Assembly: GCA_000934455.1 (NCBI GenBank)
Contig: KN887581.1
Coordinates: 124,001 to 188,000 of the forward strand
Source: Apostichopus parvimensis
Taxonomy: Eukaryota; Echinodermata; Holothuroidea; Aspidochirotida; Stichopodidae
DNA length: 64,000 nucleotides
Direction: 5' to 3'
The notes below the pieces were generated by a model that saw only the letters and a list, made by a program, of their open reading frames with translations, searched no databases and was not told where the DNA came from. How positions within the stretch are numbered: the first letter of the stretch is position 1; each line of letters begins with the position of its first letter. Positions 36,409 through 47,039 of the stretch are shown here, piece after piece. A program made the translations under genes and the position numbers.

Positions 36409-39400
36409 ATGCCAAGGCGTTGTGTTGTTGGAGGTTGTAGCAATATAAGTTCTGATAGAATAAGCCTTCATCAGTGGCCAAATGATGTAAAAACTCAACG
36501 TCTTTTGACCCGTTTCGTGCAGCTCACTAGAGCAGACTTCAAAGGGCCATCGAATTACAGTGTTGTTTGTAACGAACATTGTGATATTCACTGCTTTTCC
36601 CAATTCGATCGTTATAAACGCGATTTAAGCGGTGGGAGACTTAGACTGCCACTTATACCCGGATCAGTACCCACAATAAAGGTGCCAGAGAGTGTCGTGA
36701 GTAGCCCTGTACCAGAAGTGGAAGTAGGCCCTAAGTTGTTTAGGCCTAACGTTAATGAAACTTGCATAGCCACACGTACAACTTCAAGTAGGCATGCTGT
36801 TCCCACAAAGAAGCAAAGACTTTCTTCAGAGCGCCGTGCAAGAAAGGAGGTGCGTGTGTTGTGGTCAAACGACTCATATTCTTAATCTTTCTTTTACCCT
36901 CTGTTGAATTATGAAAAAAACCATCTAGGCATAGGGGCCTACAATTTAAAACTACGTTTAATCCAAAAATCCTGAGGAATGAACTTCAGTCTGAAGTATG
37001 TATAGGCTACCAAAAAGTACAATAATTCATGTACTAGGCCTATACAGTGCCTGCAAGTGTCTATGAATGTTCGCAGGGATATACCACTTATTAATCAGGA
37101 ATTTTTTGTGTCTGCCCCTAATCTGGCGCTCCTACAACCACTGAGGGATGGCCAGGGTTGGAGCAGGCTGCATCGTGCAATGATTGGTGCATACATATAA
37201 GTCTGTAAAATAATTTCTAGGCTACAGTATATTTTTTATGCCACAACATTATTATACACTATCTAACCTAACCCGAACAATTATGTGGTATTTGGGCCTT
37301 CTTCAATGCCAGTACTGTATATGACCAGTTATTTTTGTATTTGGTTGTACTTTACTACTTTTGCAATTCATTTCCCTAAAGTTGTACTTTTTTTTACCTA
37401 ATTTATTTTTGTATTTGAACAAGGTAAGACATTTGCTTGAAGAATGTGCGATTCCTTCTCAAGGAGAAGAGAGAAAAGAAGAAGACGTGACAGATTTGCA
37501 GCAGATCGATGTTGAAACCCAGGTACATAGCCTACAATACGTACTGGGAAAGATTATTATCCTCAAGCCATGATTTGAATTTTTAAGAATTAAAAAAAAA
37601 TACATACAAAAAAGACACTGGAACAGGAATTTTTATTCAATCCTGTGATGTCACACATGCAGATCGATGACAATTCTTCAAATTTATTTCTTTGAAATTT
37701 TTTTGGAATTTATACATTTTTAGAAAAGAAAAACTGAATATGTGTTGTGAATCAGTCAAAGTACCCAATAGTTTGAAAAATTTGAACAACTGTTTGTAAT
37801 ATGATACATAAAAACTGTGGATAAACTTCTGACTGTGATGTCACACTGAACCATTGACCAGCCATTTGTGCACAATTGTCTCTGAGTTTTCAAACTTGAA
37901 TAACTTCTTGAAGAAATTGGATGTCAACTTGGTTTGTTTCACCACATTATTCATTAAGTTTTGGCTATCATCAGGTTGTGTGAAATCCACATGTCAAGCC
38001 ATGCGAATCATTCATGCGAATCATTCGTTAAATCATTTGTTTGTATATCATACTTTATAAAATAATATTAAACCAGTAAACTAGCTATATTTGTACAGTA
38101 TATAGATGAAAATGGCTTTGTAAGAATACAGTATGATTACAGTATGTAGCTGATTAGTTTACTGTATTATCACTGTTTATATATATATATTTTTATTTGT
38201 TTATATGATTGTCATTATACATTGTTAATTTAAATTTATTATTTTCTTGCCTATGAAATAGGATGCAAGTTCCCATACTGTGGAGAGTCCGACGGAAATC
38301 TTTGTGGCACCACAAGCTGTACAAACAAGGAGTGTGTGAATTCAGGCAAGGGCTTACAAACGATCAAAAGGTATTAAATTTTTCCCTTTTTGGTGATAGA
38401 CCTGTACAGCAGATGTGACAAAGTTGAGGTCTTACTTGATTTCACTATAATTTAATTCATTTTGATATAAATTTTTTGTACAGGGTCACAGACACAGTTT
38501 TCAAACCCCAAAGTATGCTCAGTAGATGCAGAAGTTCAGTGTACCCTTCTGAAACCAGAGATGGTTGTTACATCATCGCCAGTGCCGAGCGAAGATGAAA
38601 GTTCCTCAGGCAGTGAGGTTCATAAGGAAAGCAAAGAATATGTTCCCTCAGATTGGACTTCAGATGATGATGTCAGGTAATTGTAACAGTTGTTCCATTC
38701 TCAACCAAAAAATGAAAATAGCAGTTACAGTATGTGATTTTTTTCTTCAAGATCAGAGATGCATGTGTAATCTAAGTATGCATTGGATGGTAAAAGGAAA
38801 TTTGAGGGATATGCTACAAAATTGGCCAAAGAGAGAAAATGAAATTAATTTTTTATAATGGAGGTTTCAAAATGAACTTTACCTGCATGTTCTCATGATT
38901 ATGAGAAACTTTCTGAAAATAACAATCAGCAACTATACATAGACACCTCTATTTTGAGGAAAATTTTGAAATTAAGAGATCCGTTTCCAATTCCTTCATG
39001 AGTGATTATACGAAAACCGTAAAACATTTCTTTTCCATATCATACAAGGGTTAATGTCACACAATGAATTTCAAGCTCAGAATGTTTTGATCTTACAGTG
39101 ATGCTGATGTTAAAGAGTCACCATGGGAAGAGCCAAAGTTTGTGGTTTTTAAGACTGCTTTGTTAACCCTGTTTGTGCTGTGTGTGAAGTGTTATGGCAC
39201 CACTAAGGGATACATTCAAAGAACGGTGGGGACTATGGTCATCATCTACCAAAAATGCAACAAATGTGGCCATAAACGGACTTGGTCAAGCCAGCCATGG
39301 GTTAGAGATACACCAAGTGGAAATTTAGTACTATCATCTGCTATTCTTTTTGCTGGTGCAAGCCCGACAAAGGTCCTACGTGTTCTTTCCAGTATGAACT

Positions 39401-41798
39401 GTGCTACTATTTCCCAAAGAACCTTCTTCAGGCACCAGCAGCAATATCTTCAGCCTGCTATCATTCGAATTTGGGAGGACCATCAGCACAATTTGATTTC
39501 TGGTCAACTAGTTCATAGTGATGAGCCTCTTGTTCTTGGAGGAGATGGTCGTGCAGACAGTCCAGGACACACTGCTAAATTTGGCAGCTACACCTTGATG
39601 GAGTTAACGACAAACAAAGTTTTGGACGTTCAGTTGGTTCAGGTACAGTATATGCAAATTTTTATAGTCTTTCCCAGAATAACTTGCGTGTATTAAAGAT
39701 TGGATGTAAGATTTGAAGATTTATCCTGAATTCAGGATTTTTCTGCTTTTATTGAAACACCTGGCCTTCACACCAATGGGTTACACAAAACCAAGATTAA
39801 TTATTTCAAAATTTTGTTTACTCCATCGGTGCATTTTAGGAATAAATGTCAACCAAATGTTTTTTTTTAGCCATCAAAAAGCAGCTGAAATCTCTGGGGA
39901 AGAAGAAAAACTGTCAAGTTGTGTTAGAGTGGATCAGGAGCATCGTCAACCATATCTACTGGGTAGCATCTTGAACACGAGATGGAGATCAGGAAATGAT
40001 ATTGGAGAAGTTTGACTCCATTATCAACCACGTACAAAACATTCATGATAACCACAAGTGGCACAAGAAATTCAAGAAATGTGCTCATGCTGACTTGAGT
40101 GGTGAGCCACCAAGAAAATGGCTTCAGCCAGGTGAGTTGGTTTTACTTGACTTTGTAAGGGAAACCTACAGAATGAAATAGTGAAACATGAATAGAGTTA
40201 GCTAATTTTTTCTTGGATTTGATTTTTTCTGCTTTTTCATTTTTGTTCTTTAAGGTACTGAGGTAGGTGATAAACTTTTTGGAATTCTGGAGAAAACAAG
40301 GCTACGGAACGACATCAAAAAGCTTTAACCTAAACAGCAAACATCTAGAGTGGAAGCATTTCATTCCCTCATCAACTACTTTGCACCAAAGCTGACAGTG
40401 TTTTCATATGAAGGGATGGTTTGTAGGGAAGTATTACAAAATTATTCACTTATGGAAAAAAACAATAATTTAGCAGGGGCAGCACATTTCGGGGTTAGGT
40501 ATTTACAATTTTACAATATTTTGTAAAGTGACTATCAACATTAGGGGAAAATACCGAATTTCAACCAATAATATTGTTCTATACCAGATCACCCTCCCCC
40601 TTCCAATAGAAAGAATTGTTGCACCACACATTTTTTATGGAATAAGTTTATTTACATGTATTATTATTTAACATGTTTATGTGCGCAGGTTTACTCTGTG
40701 GTAAATTTATTGTCCATGTTGAAAATATAAAAGTATGAAATGGTAAGGTTGGCCCTAAAAAGCAAACCATACCTGTGTTAGTTATAGTGATTGTTGAAAA
40801 ATTTCTTCCTTATTAAATGTGGCAAATTCCTTTTAGGAAATTGCAGGTGAAGAAAACTAAATGTCTTAACATTTGTTTCGACAGATTGTTGCTTGCTGCA
40901 TTACACTACAATGAAAACAGTGAGAGAAAGCAAGCCTCTACAAAGAAGGGTATCCTGAGATATGCCATAGATTTTCCTCGTGCTAAAGAAGGGGATTACA
41001 CCTTGAGGAAGAAGTTGGAAGCACCAACTTTCAGTAAGTATTACAACATCGTAACAGGGCCAGTTCAAAAGCATAAGCAAATTCTTTTTTGGGCTTCCAT
41101 CTTCAGATTTACTGAATCTTTTGTTCAAATTTAATTTTTTCTACATAATGAAACATTTTGGACAGTTCCATTATTAAAAGGTATCGAGTGTCCAAGTTAA
41201 AGAAAATATTCAATGTGCACTTTTCAAAGTTGTATCAGGCCAAAAAAAATAATAATGATGGGTGTCTGGTCAGACCAAAGTTCCAAATGATGCGGGGATG
41301 CGTTTTTTTTTTACTTGCGAAAAGTTGAGACGATTCGGAAAAGAGGGCGCTGTTGTAGGTACCACGGAAAAAAAAACATTGATGCGCACGATAAAAATCG
41401 ACGCCTGGGCTGACCAGAGACCGTTATTGGCCTAAAAACAGTTTCACAGAATGTATTTTGTACATTCCAGCTATACTTTTGCTGTAAAAAATTGCATTTT
41501 TCTTTCAGAATATGTTGGGAAACTTTTCAAGGAAGTCTGGGACCTAGCTCAACTACAACATTCCCTCAAACAGGAGACAAGTCGGATATCAGATTGTCCT
41601 CCGCCTGTTTCTTCATCCATGGCAAGACCAACCCTGCAAGAAGCCTTGCAGAGACATTCTTCTCGTTTCCGTGAAGATGTTGAAAAGAATGCTGAAGTTC
41701 TTGATCCTGAGCAATCCGCAGATCAATGTACAGGTTCCGAAGAAACCAGAACATCGGTAACCACTGAAGTGGAAACTGGACCCGGAACAAGCTATTGA
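36409..41798 (+). pseudogene. Kolobok THAP-domain transposase (disabled, multi-exon)
   Basis: Exon 1 (36,409-36,849) encodes a THAP finger: MPRRCVVGGCSN, a WP pair, VVCNEHC and the closing SVPTI. Further exons by phase are 37,424-37,522, 38,262-38,370, 38,484-38,676, 39,099-39,642, 39,871-40,131, 40,255-40,426, 40,885-41,033 and 41,509-41,798. Exon 5 has CNKCGHKRTWSSQP and GDGRADSPGHTAKFGSYTLM, which should carry the first catalytic Asp. Later exons keep [33 protein letters not shown] and LLLAALHYNENS. In-frame stops lie at 38,337-38,339, 39,972-39,974 and 40,326-40,328. The donor at 40,427 reads GG instead of GT. The exon expected to hold TDRH (second Asp) and DVWH is absent between 39,643 and 39,870. 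The copy is therefore inactive. Family call is from remembered consensus. Confidence 0.8.
39756..39807 (+). repeat. 52-bp direct repeat, copy A
   Basis: From AACACCTGGCCTTCACACCA to the last ATTATTTC, this matches 43,064-43,115 with one mismatch. It sits exactly in the interval where the transposase exon with the second catalytic Asp should be. Confidence 0.85.
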
Positions 41799-42079
41799 CA
41801 TAATAACATACCCCAACCAAAAAGGATATTAATGAATTATATTTACTCATCCATGGTTTAGTAATATCCCGGCTTGTCTTAATAGTGAAGACAATATTGG
41901 TTCGTCTTCGCCTTGCACATTATTCTCTTCACTAGTTGAACTTGTTGGATTATTACACAACCATGGGCTTTTGAGCGCATTTAATTTCGTGAGTGATCAT
42001 AGCTGTACGTTCCATACCATATTTGCTTTAAAGGGTGTGAAGACTCGCGCAAAAAGAAACGTCTAATGCCGGTAATCTG

Positions 42080-42129
42080 NNNNNNNNNNNNNNNNNNNNN
42101 NNNNNNNNNNNNNNNNNNNNNNNNNNNNN
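42080..42129. other. Assembly gap (50 N) with overlapping flanks
   Basis: The 11 bases before the gap and the 11 after it are the same, CCGGTAATCTG. The two contigs may simply overlap there, so the gap may hold no missing sequence. It lies between the two Kolobok genes and touches no called exon. Confidence 0.9.
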
Positions 42130-43063
42130 CCGGTAATCTGACCTAGTTTCGAATGAGGTGTAACAGAAGTGTTAGACACCACCATCGATCACGGAAAATA
42201 CACACACAGCTTGCTACCGTCGGTAATTACTAGTGTACAGTCAGTACATACAGCTGCGGTCAATACCCACAGCATAGTGTATAAACGATACAGCGATGGA
42301 CATCTCAGGCCCAGCAAAAGATAACAAGGTATCACGTTTCATTACTGTCTGCATTTTGTAGCGACACGAACAAAACGTTATTTGCAAGCAACAGAAAGTT
42401 AAATTTTCAGATGGCCGCAAGCGATTTGGGGGGAGTCTTCAATGCCTTTAAGCTACTGCACTCCAATGCTCTATGTTATCCTCTTGTTTCATCTCTATTT
42501 ACAGATGGCTATTGGTTATTTACTTTGATGATTAATTTGAAAATGAGGCTAGATATTTTAAACTTCCATGTATTCATGTTGCGACTAGTCTCGTGATTTA
42601 TTGTTTATCATATGGTTACAGAAAAACGAAAACAGAACAATAGAGAAGAATAACTTGATATTTGATGTTACTTTGTTTCATGTACGTAGGCAATTTTCAT
42701 TTTCTACATATGTAAGGGGACATATATAACCAAAAATGCACTCTTTAAACTATTTATATATAATACTTGAAAGTGAAAAAATTTTGTTATGTGAACAACT
42801 CTTGTCGAAAAAAATAGTGGGGTGTAAGAGGTAGGAATTGCCAAACTGTATGCATTAAAAGAGTTTAACCTTTCAGAGAAAATAAATTTCATGATCCAGA
42901 CTATAAAACAAATAACAAAATAGATTTAAGGTCAAGGTCAGTTTTTTATGTTGATTTGCCGTAAAATAGAAACCAATGCAAAAAGAAATGAATTATTTTG
43001 TCTGAATCGACATCCTTACAGTATTCAAAATGCAAACAAAATATTGAAGTTTGGATTAAAAAC

Positions 43064-43115
43064 AACACCTGGCCTTCATACCAATGGGTTACACAAAACC
43101 AAGATTAATTATTTC
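43064..43115 (+). repeat. 52-bp direct repeat, copy B
   Basis: Partner of 39,756-39,807, same orientation, 3.3 kb apart within the Kolobok. It lies just downstream (on minus) of the stop codon of the ballast-domain gene. Confidence 0.85.
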
Positions 43116-43178
43116 CAAAAAGTGAAATATATGGAATGTCATAGAAAACTGTGATTAAATGTTCATAATAAAGTATCC

Positions 43179-45067
43179 TTAATCTTCAAGATTTGGGTAC
43201 TGAAATCCTGCATATTGTGCATCTGGAAAAGCTTCTCTAATTTTAGTGACTGCACAAGCTGGTAAAGGAACTCGAACATGACGCCCCAAGAAACCCCAGC
43301 ACCATCTCACAAACTGTCTGTAGGCAGCATACCTATAACGCCTTCAAAAGAAAAAGAAAAAAGTTTACAAATAAACTGGAAGGCAAATAGCAACACAAAA
43401 CTATAAATATTGATCCAATCAGTAATTAAGTATCTCTAATGTGCAATGGGAATGATTTATTGTCCCTTGCATAATTTTTGATGACCATAGAGGTCTGTTA
43501 ACTAACCCATGCACCCCTATCTTTTTAACATGATAACAAACACATCAAAGTTGAAACAGATCTGAGGTAGTGGGTATCATATTCTTGTCGAGTTGATATG
43601 TAATGCCCCTTGAGTTAAATGCATTCTGTTTTTTACTGCACTTCGCTTATCTACAATCACATTTTGAAACTTTTCTGTAATTAATCATTGCCAGATTGCC
43701 ACAGCAAATATTATTTTGTCTTTTATTTTTGATATTATTTCTTTCATTTCTTTATTTATTTTATTTTTATGTTCGTGTTTTTTTGTCTTTTTACTTGTCA
43801 AATTGAAAAAAAAAGGCAACTAAAAACGTGTCCTCCTATTTTTTACCTACTAATTTTATGGGCCCATATACTATGACCTCAGTTGAGCATAATAGAGGAA
43901 AGATAAAGTCAATACGCACTCATGAGCATCATCATTGGCTGCATGTCCATACTGTTGTCTGTATTGGAAAATTGCCACTCGCAATACATGTACATTAAAG
44001 CACACTGGCTCAAATCCGGGATGCTGGGTGATGCAATCAACTGCCTCTGGAAGTTCATCAACCCTGTTCATCACGTTGGCCAACTCCTTGCAATAGTAAC
44101 ACTCGATAGCTGTTGGCATTATTTGGCAACTGCCACATGTACACCTGAAAATGAACAGTATAAAAAAATTGAGAAAATGAACTATTTATTACTCATGTAT
44201 TATTTATCCCTTAGTTGCACGTCAATTCCAATTCACACCTTGACTGAATTTGTCTACCACTATTTCTTTCTGCGTTAAAATGGAAGGTAATTTGATGGTT
44301 ATGATGGAAAATTGATGGTCAGACACTTATGCAAAAATTAGCTCATAAGTTATTGTCTTTTTGGAATGATTTTTTTTGGAATGAGGTTTTTCCTAAGCAG
44401 CCTAACAGTAAGTTCCATGGCATAATGGTTGAAATTTAGAGTAGGCCTACACATAATAAAAACTACACACTGTATTTCTCAGGCCGATCCATACTTTATG
44501 CCTTAGCCTTTACACTTACAGTATGCGTGAAGGGTAATGCTTAAGTGTAGGCCATACCTAAAATTAAGAAAATTTCCTAACGTAAAGTTAGTACAATAAG
44601 GCTTAGGCCTAGTAAATACGAGTCTTACAAGAGCTCACGAAAGGAATTCCTCACGAACTGTAGTATCAGCGAGCATATCATTTTGCAACTTTTATTCAAA
44701 GTTCGGTCATAAACAACAGTCTATACGTAAAAAATTGTGTAGTCCATACTATCCTCTCAAAGTTATTATATCTTTAGACAGTACAAAATGACTGCGAGAT
44801 TTTGAAAATCACATTTTCGTGCACTGGCCTAAGCCTTACTCACCATTGCAAATCATTTAGGCGTTGTGCTCGATCGGCTTGCTGAGGCTGCTCATACTCA
44901 TGCCTTTCGTTCTCATCTGCAAGCGGCTCAAATTGGTAAGGTTCTGCACCCCCTTCATGTTGAGAATGTTCGCTTTCACTTTCAACGTTATTTTCATCGT
45001 AACTCGAACTCAAAAAAGACAAATTCAACACGGAAGAAGTTGATGAATTGTCACTAACGGACGCCAT
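43179..45067 (-). CDS. P2X7-type ballast (P2RX C-terminal) domain protein carried by Kolobok
   Basis: There are three exons on minus: 45,067-44,844, 44,144-43,920 and 43,341-43,179. All have GT-AG borders (donors GTGAGT and GTGCGT) and matching phase, giving 203 residues and no internal stop. The first 73 residues are acidic and Ser/Glu-rich (EHSQHEGGAEPYQFEPLADE). The rest is a Cys-rich domain: WCTCGSCQIMPTAIECYYC, CITQHPGFEPVCFN, RYRYAAYRQFVRWCWGFLG, PACAVTKIREAFPDAQ and AGFQYP near the stop. This matches the cytoplasmic ballast domain of vertebrate P2X7 receptors (human: CCRKKPGACIT, LPSCCRWRIRKEFP), which binds zinc and guanine nucleotide. No transmembrane or P2X channel part is present, so it is a soluble stand-alone domain. 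The Met at 45,067 is chosen because it follows the promoter motif and precedes the low-complexity start. A role in transposition is only inferred from location. Confidence 0.8.
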
Positions 45068-45123
45068 TGTGTATACAAATTGTGTGTAACACGACTTCCG
45101 CATTTGATTCATGTCTATCGTAG

Positions 45124-45160
45124 GTTCACGATATGACGTAGCAGAACACATGTGACGTCA
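45124..45160 (-). promoter_or_regulatory. Shared 16-bp word and CRE-like site, ballast-gene side
   Basis: GTTCACGATATGACGT (45,124-45,139) is the exact reverse complement of ACGTCATATCGTGAAC near the transposase. It lies 57 bp upstream of the minus-strand ATG. TGACGTCA follows at 45,153-45,160. Confidence 0.5.
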
Positions 45161-45341
45161 TCAAGTGCGTGACAGTTTTTTCTTAGAGCGTGGTAAAAAG
45201 TACGAACTTTAAAGCTCATTTTTGTGGCGAGGCCAATTATTTTCCAGAGATTTTAAAGTGAAATATTGAAAAAGTGCATACAATATACCCATTTTTTCAT
45301 GTAACTCAAAAATTTTGGATGGCATGGCAGGACCACTTTAA

Positions 45342-46380
45342 TATCTTTGTATGCTAGATTATGGAATTCATCTTTAATATGTGCAGCTCTCAACAAACAT
45401 CACTAATACAGCTGTAGGTGACATCACACTATAATTTGGAATATTAAATTTTTTGTATACAAGCAATGGATTGATGAATTACAATTATTCATTTTTAGAA
45501 AATTGCCTAAATTTTTGAAAATTTATGTACATTCAGATGTTTATAATAAAAATGTGGGCAATATAATAAAATTGGAAGCCAATTGAAATGGACAACTTCA
45601 AATGAAAGCCTAATGTAATTTTGCAATAAATTGATCAATTTCAATCTTTTGTAAAAAAATGCGAATTTATTTAAACACATTACGATATAATTATTGACAT
45701 TATTCAATTTAATGCAATCAAATTGGAATTCGAATGAAGTTATCTCTGAATTGAAGAAAGTGCAAGTAATTCAATGAACTAAGATACAGGTCATGAATTG
45801 TTGGTATTCTTGTTAATATAACATATTAATTCTATACCAGTTTGTTTATTGTTTGAAAAACTATTTGTAACAGCGAAGTGCAATGAACTAAAATACAGGT
45901 TACGAATTGTTGGTAAGCTTGTTAATGTTACATAAATTCCATACTAGTTTGTTTAATGTTTGATAACTGTGGGGTATTTACTGACTGCACATAAATATAT
46001 TTCTTTTGGGGAATTTTGATGAGTCAGTATAAAACAAAATAGTTTTGACATTGATAATCATACACCATTATTTATAGGTAAAAACTTGATACAATATGTA
46101 ATATATGCAACTTCATTGAAGAAGAAATCACACCATGGAGTTTGTCTCAATAATAACAGTTTACTTAATTACATATATTCGAATTTTTCTGCTTGACAGT
46201 AACTGAATAAATACTTGTGACTTCTGACAAATATGAGGATAAAAAATAATGTCAGTGGTGAAAATCACATTGAAGCAGCATACCTGTTTACCAAGTTACT
46301 GATATTTGAAAATTATGGAGATCTCCAATTAAATGTCTTTATCAGTCTTTATGATATAACTGTTGAACACAAATATGTAC
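45342..46380. other. AT-rich noncoding flank
   Basis: No gene. The first ~35 bp repeat the left flank of the Kolobok. A diverged tandem duplication follows at 45,761-45,965. Confidence 0.5.
45761..45965. repeat. Diverged tandem duplication, ~109-bp unit
   Basis: CAATGAACTAAGATACAGGT...GAATTGTTGGTATTC...CCAGTTTGTTTATTG is followed about 109 bp later by CAATGAACTAAAATACAGGT...GAATTGTTGGTAAGC...CTAGTTTGTTTAATG. Confidence 0.75.
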
Positions 46381-47039
46381 GTAGTGTTGGACCAATAATT
46401 GGTTAAGAGTACGCAGATATTGGCAATATTGGCGAATATCAACATTGGTAATGTTGGCCTCACTTGCCGATAGTCGTTTGCCGATATCAACATCAGTGTA
46501 TTTTAGACAAAGCTAACTTTTGTCTTGATTTATATGAAAACATTACAGGTCTCTGAATCGTTGCCTTGACATTGAAACTTTAAATCACAAATTAAACTGA
46601 CATTTTCAAGACTGTCAGTGTCCATTAGAGGACTTTCTTTGTAGGGCAACATAGTATACTAGTGAAAGAAAATTAAAATTAATTTCGTGTATGTACGTTT
46701 GTAGCACATGTTGCAGCTACAGTATGTTAGGACAGGCCCTTTTCGTAGAACACGTGTTTCCTGCATTTTGTCTAATAGGCCTACATGTCGACTGATGTAC
46801 GTGCGACATTGCCACAAGGATTGTTTTGGCCTCGGTCAATATAGGTAACCGTAAGCATACTATTGTACTGTATACTTGTGTGAACAATGCAGCGTGGTTT
46901 ATGAATCTGCATTGAGCATAAAATAAACATGATTATTATTTTCCTAAAAATATTGGTCAAGTATCGGTATCGGCCGATAATGGGGGAAAATATCGGATAT
47001 CGGTCAGAACCGATATTGGCGATATCAGCCCAACAGTAG
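46381..47039. mobile_element. 651-bp MITE with TGTTGG ends
   Basis: The element runs 46,385-47,035, TGTTGGACC...GCCCAACA, with GTAG flanking both ends. Both subterminal parts are rich in GATATTGGC / TATCGGC-type words, arranged inversely (GCCGATATCAAC near the left, TATCGGTATCGGCCGATA near the right). No coding sequence. Superfamily not assigned. Confidence 0.6.

Larger units (their letters stand above)
36093..45341. mobile_element. 9.24-kb Kolobok DNA transposon with accessory gene
   Basis: The element runs 36,097-45,337. Its ends are AGTGGTCCTGCCATG and the exact reverse complement CATGGCAGGACCACT, each directly flanked by TTAA (36,093-36,096; 45,338-45,341). TTAA duplication plus a THAP-domain transposase is the signature of the Kolobok superfamily. 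Two convergent spliced genes fill it: a THAP transposase on plus (36,409-41,798) and a ballast-domain protein on minus (45,067-43,179). A 50-N assembly gap lies between them. Inside the arms, TGACGTCA and a shared 16-bp word mark both promoter regions. The transposase is dead, so this copy cannot move itself, but its ends are intact and could be mobilised in trans. Confidence 0.85.

Noticed and set aside
43179-45067. A true P2X receptor gene
   Set aside because: No transmembrane segments or P2X ectodomain exons lie on the minus strand upstream; only the cytoplasmic-type domain is encoded and the start is inside the transposon arm.
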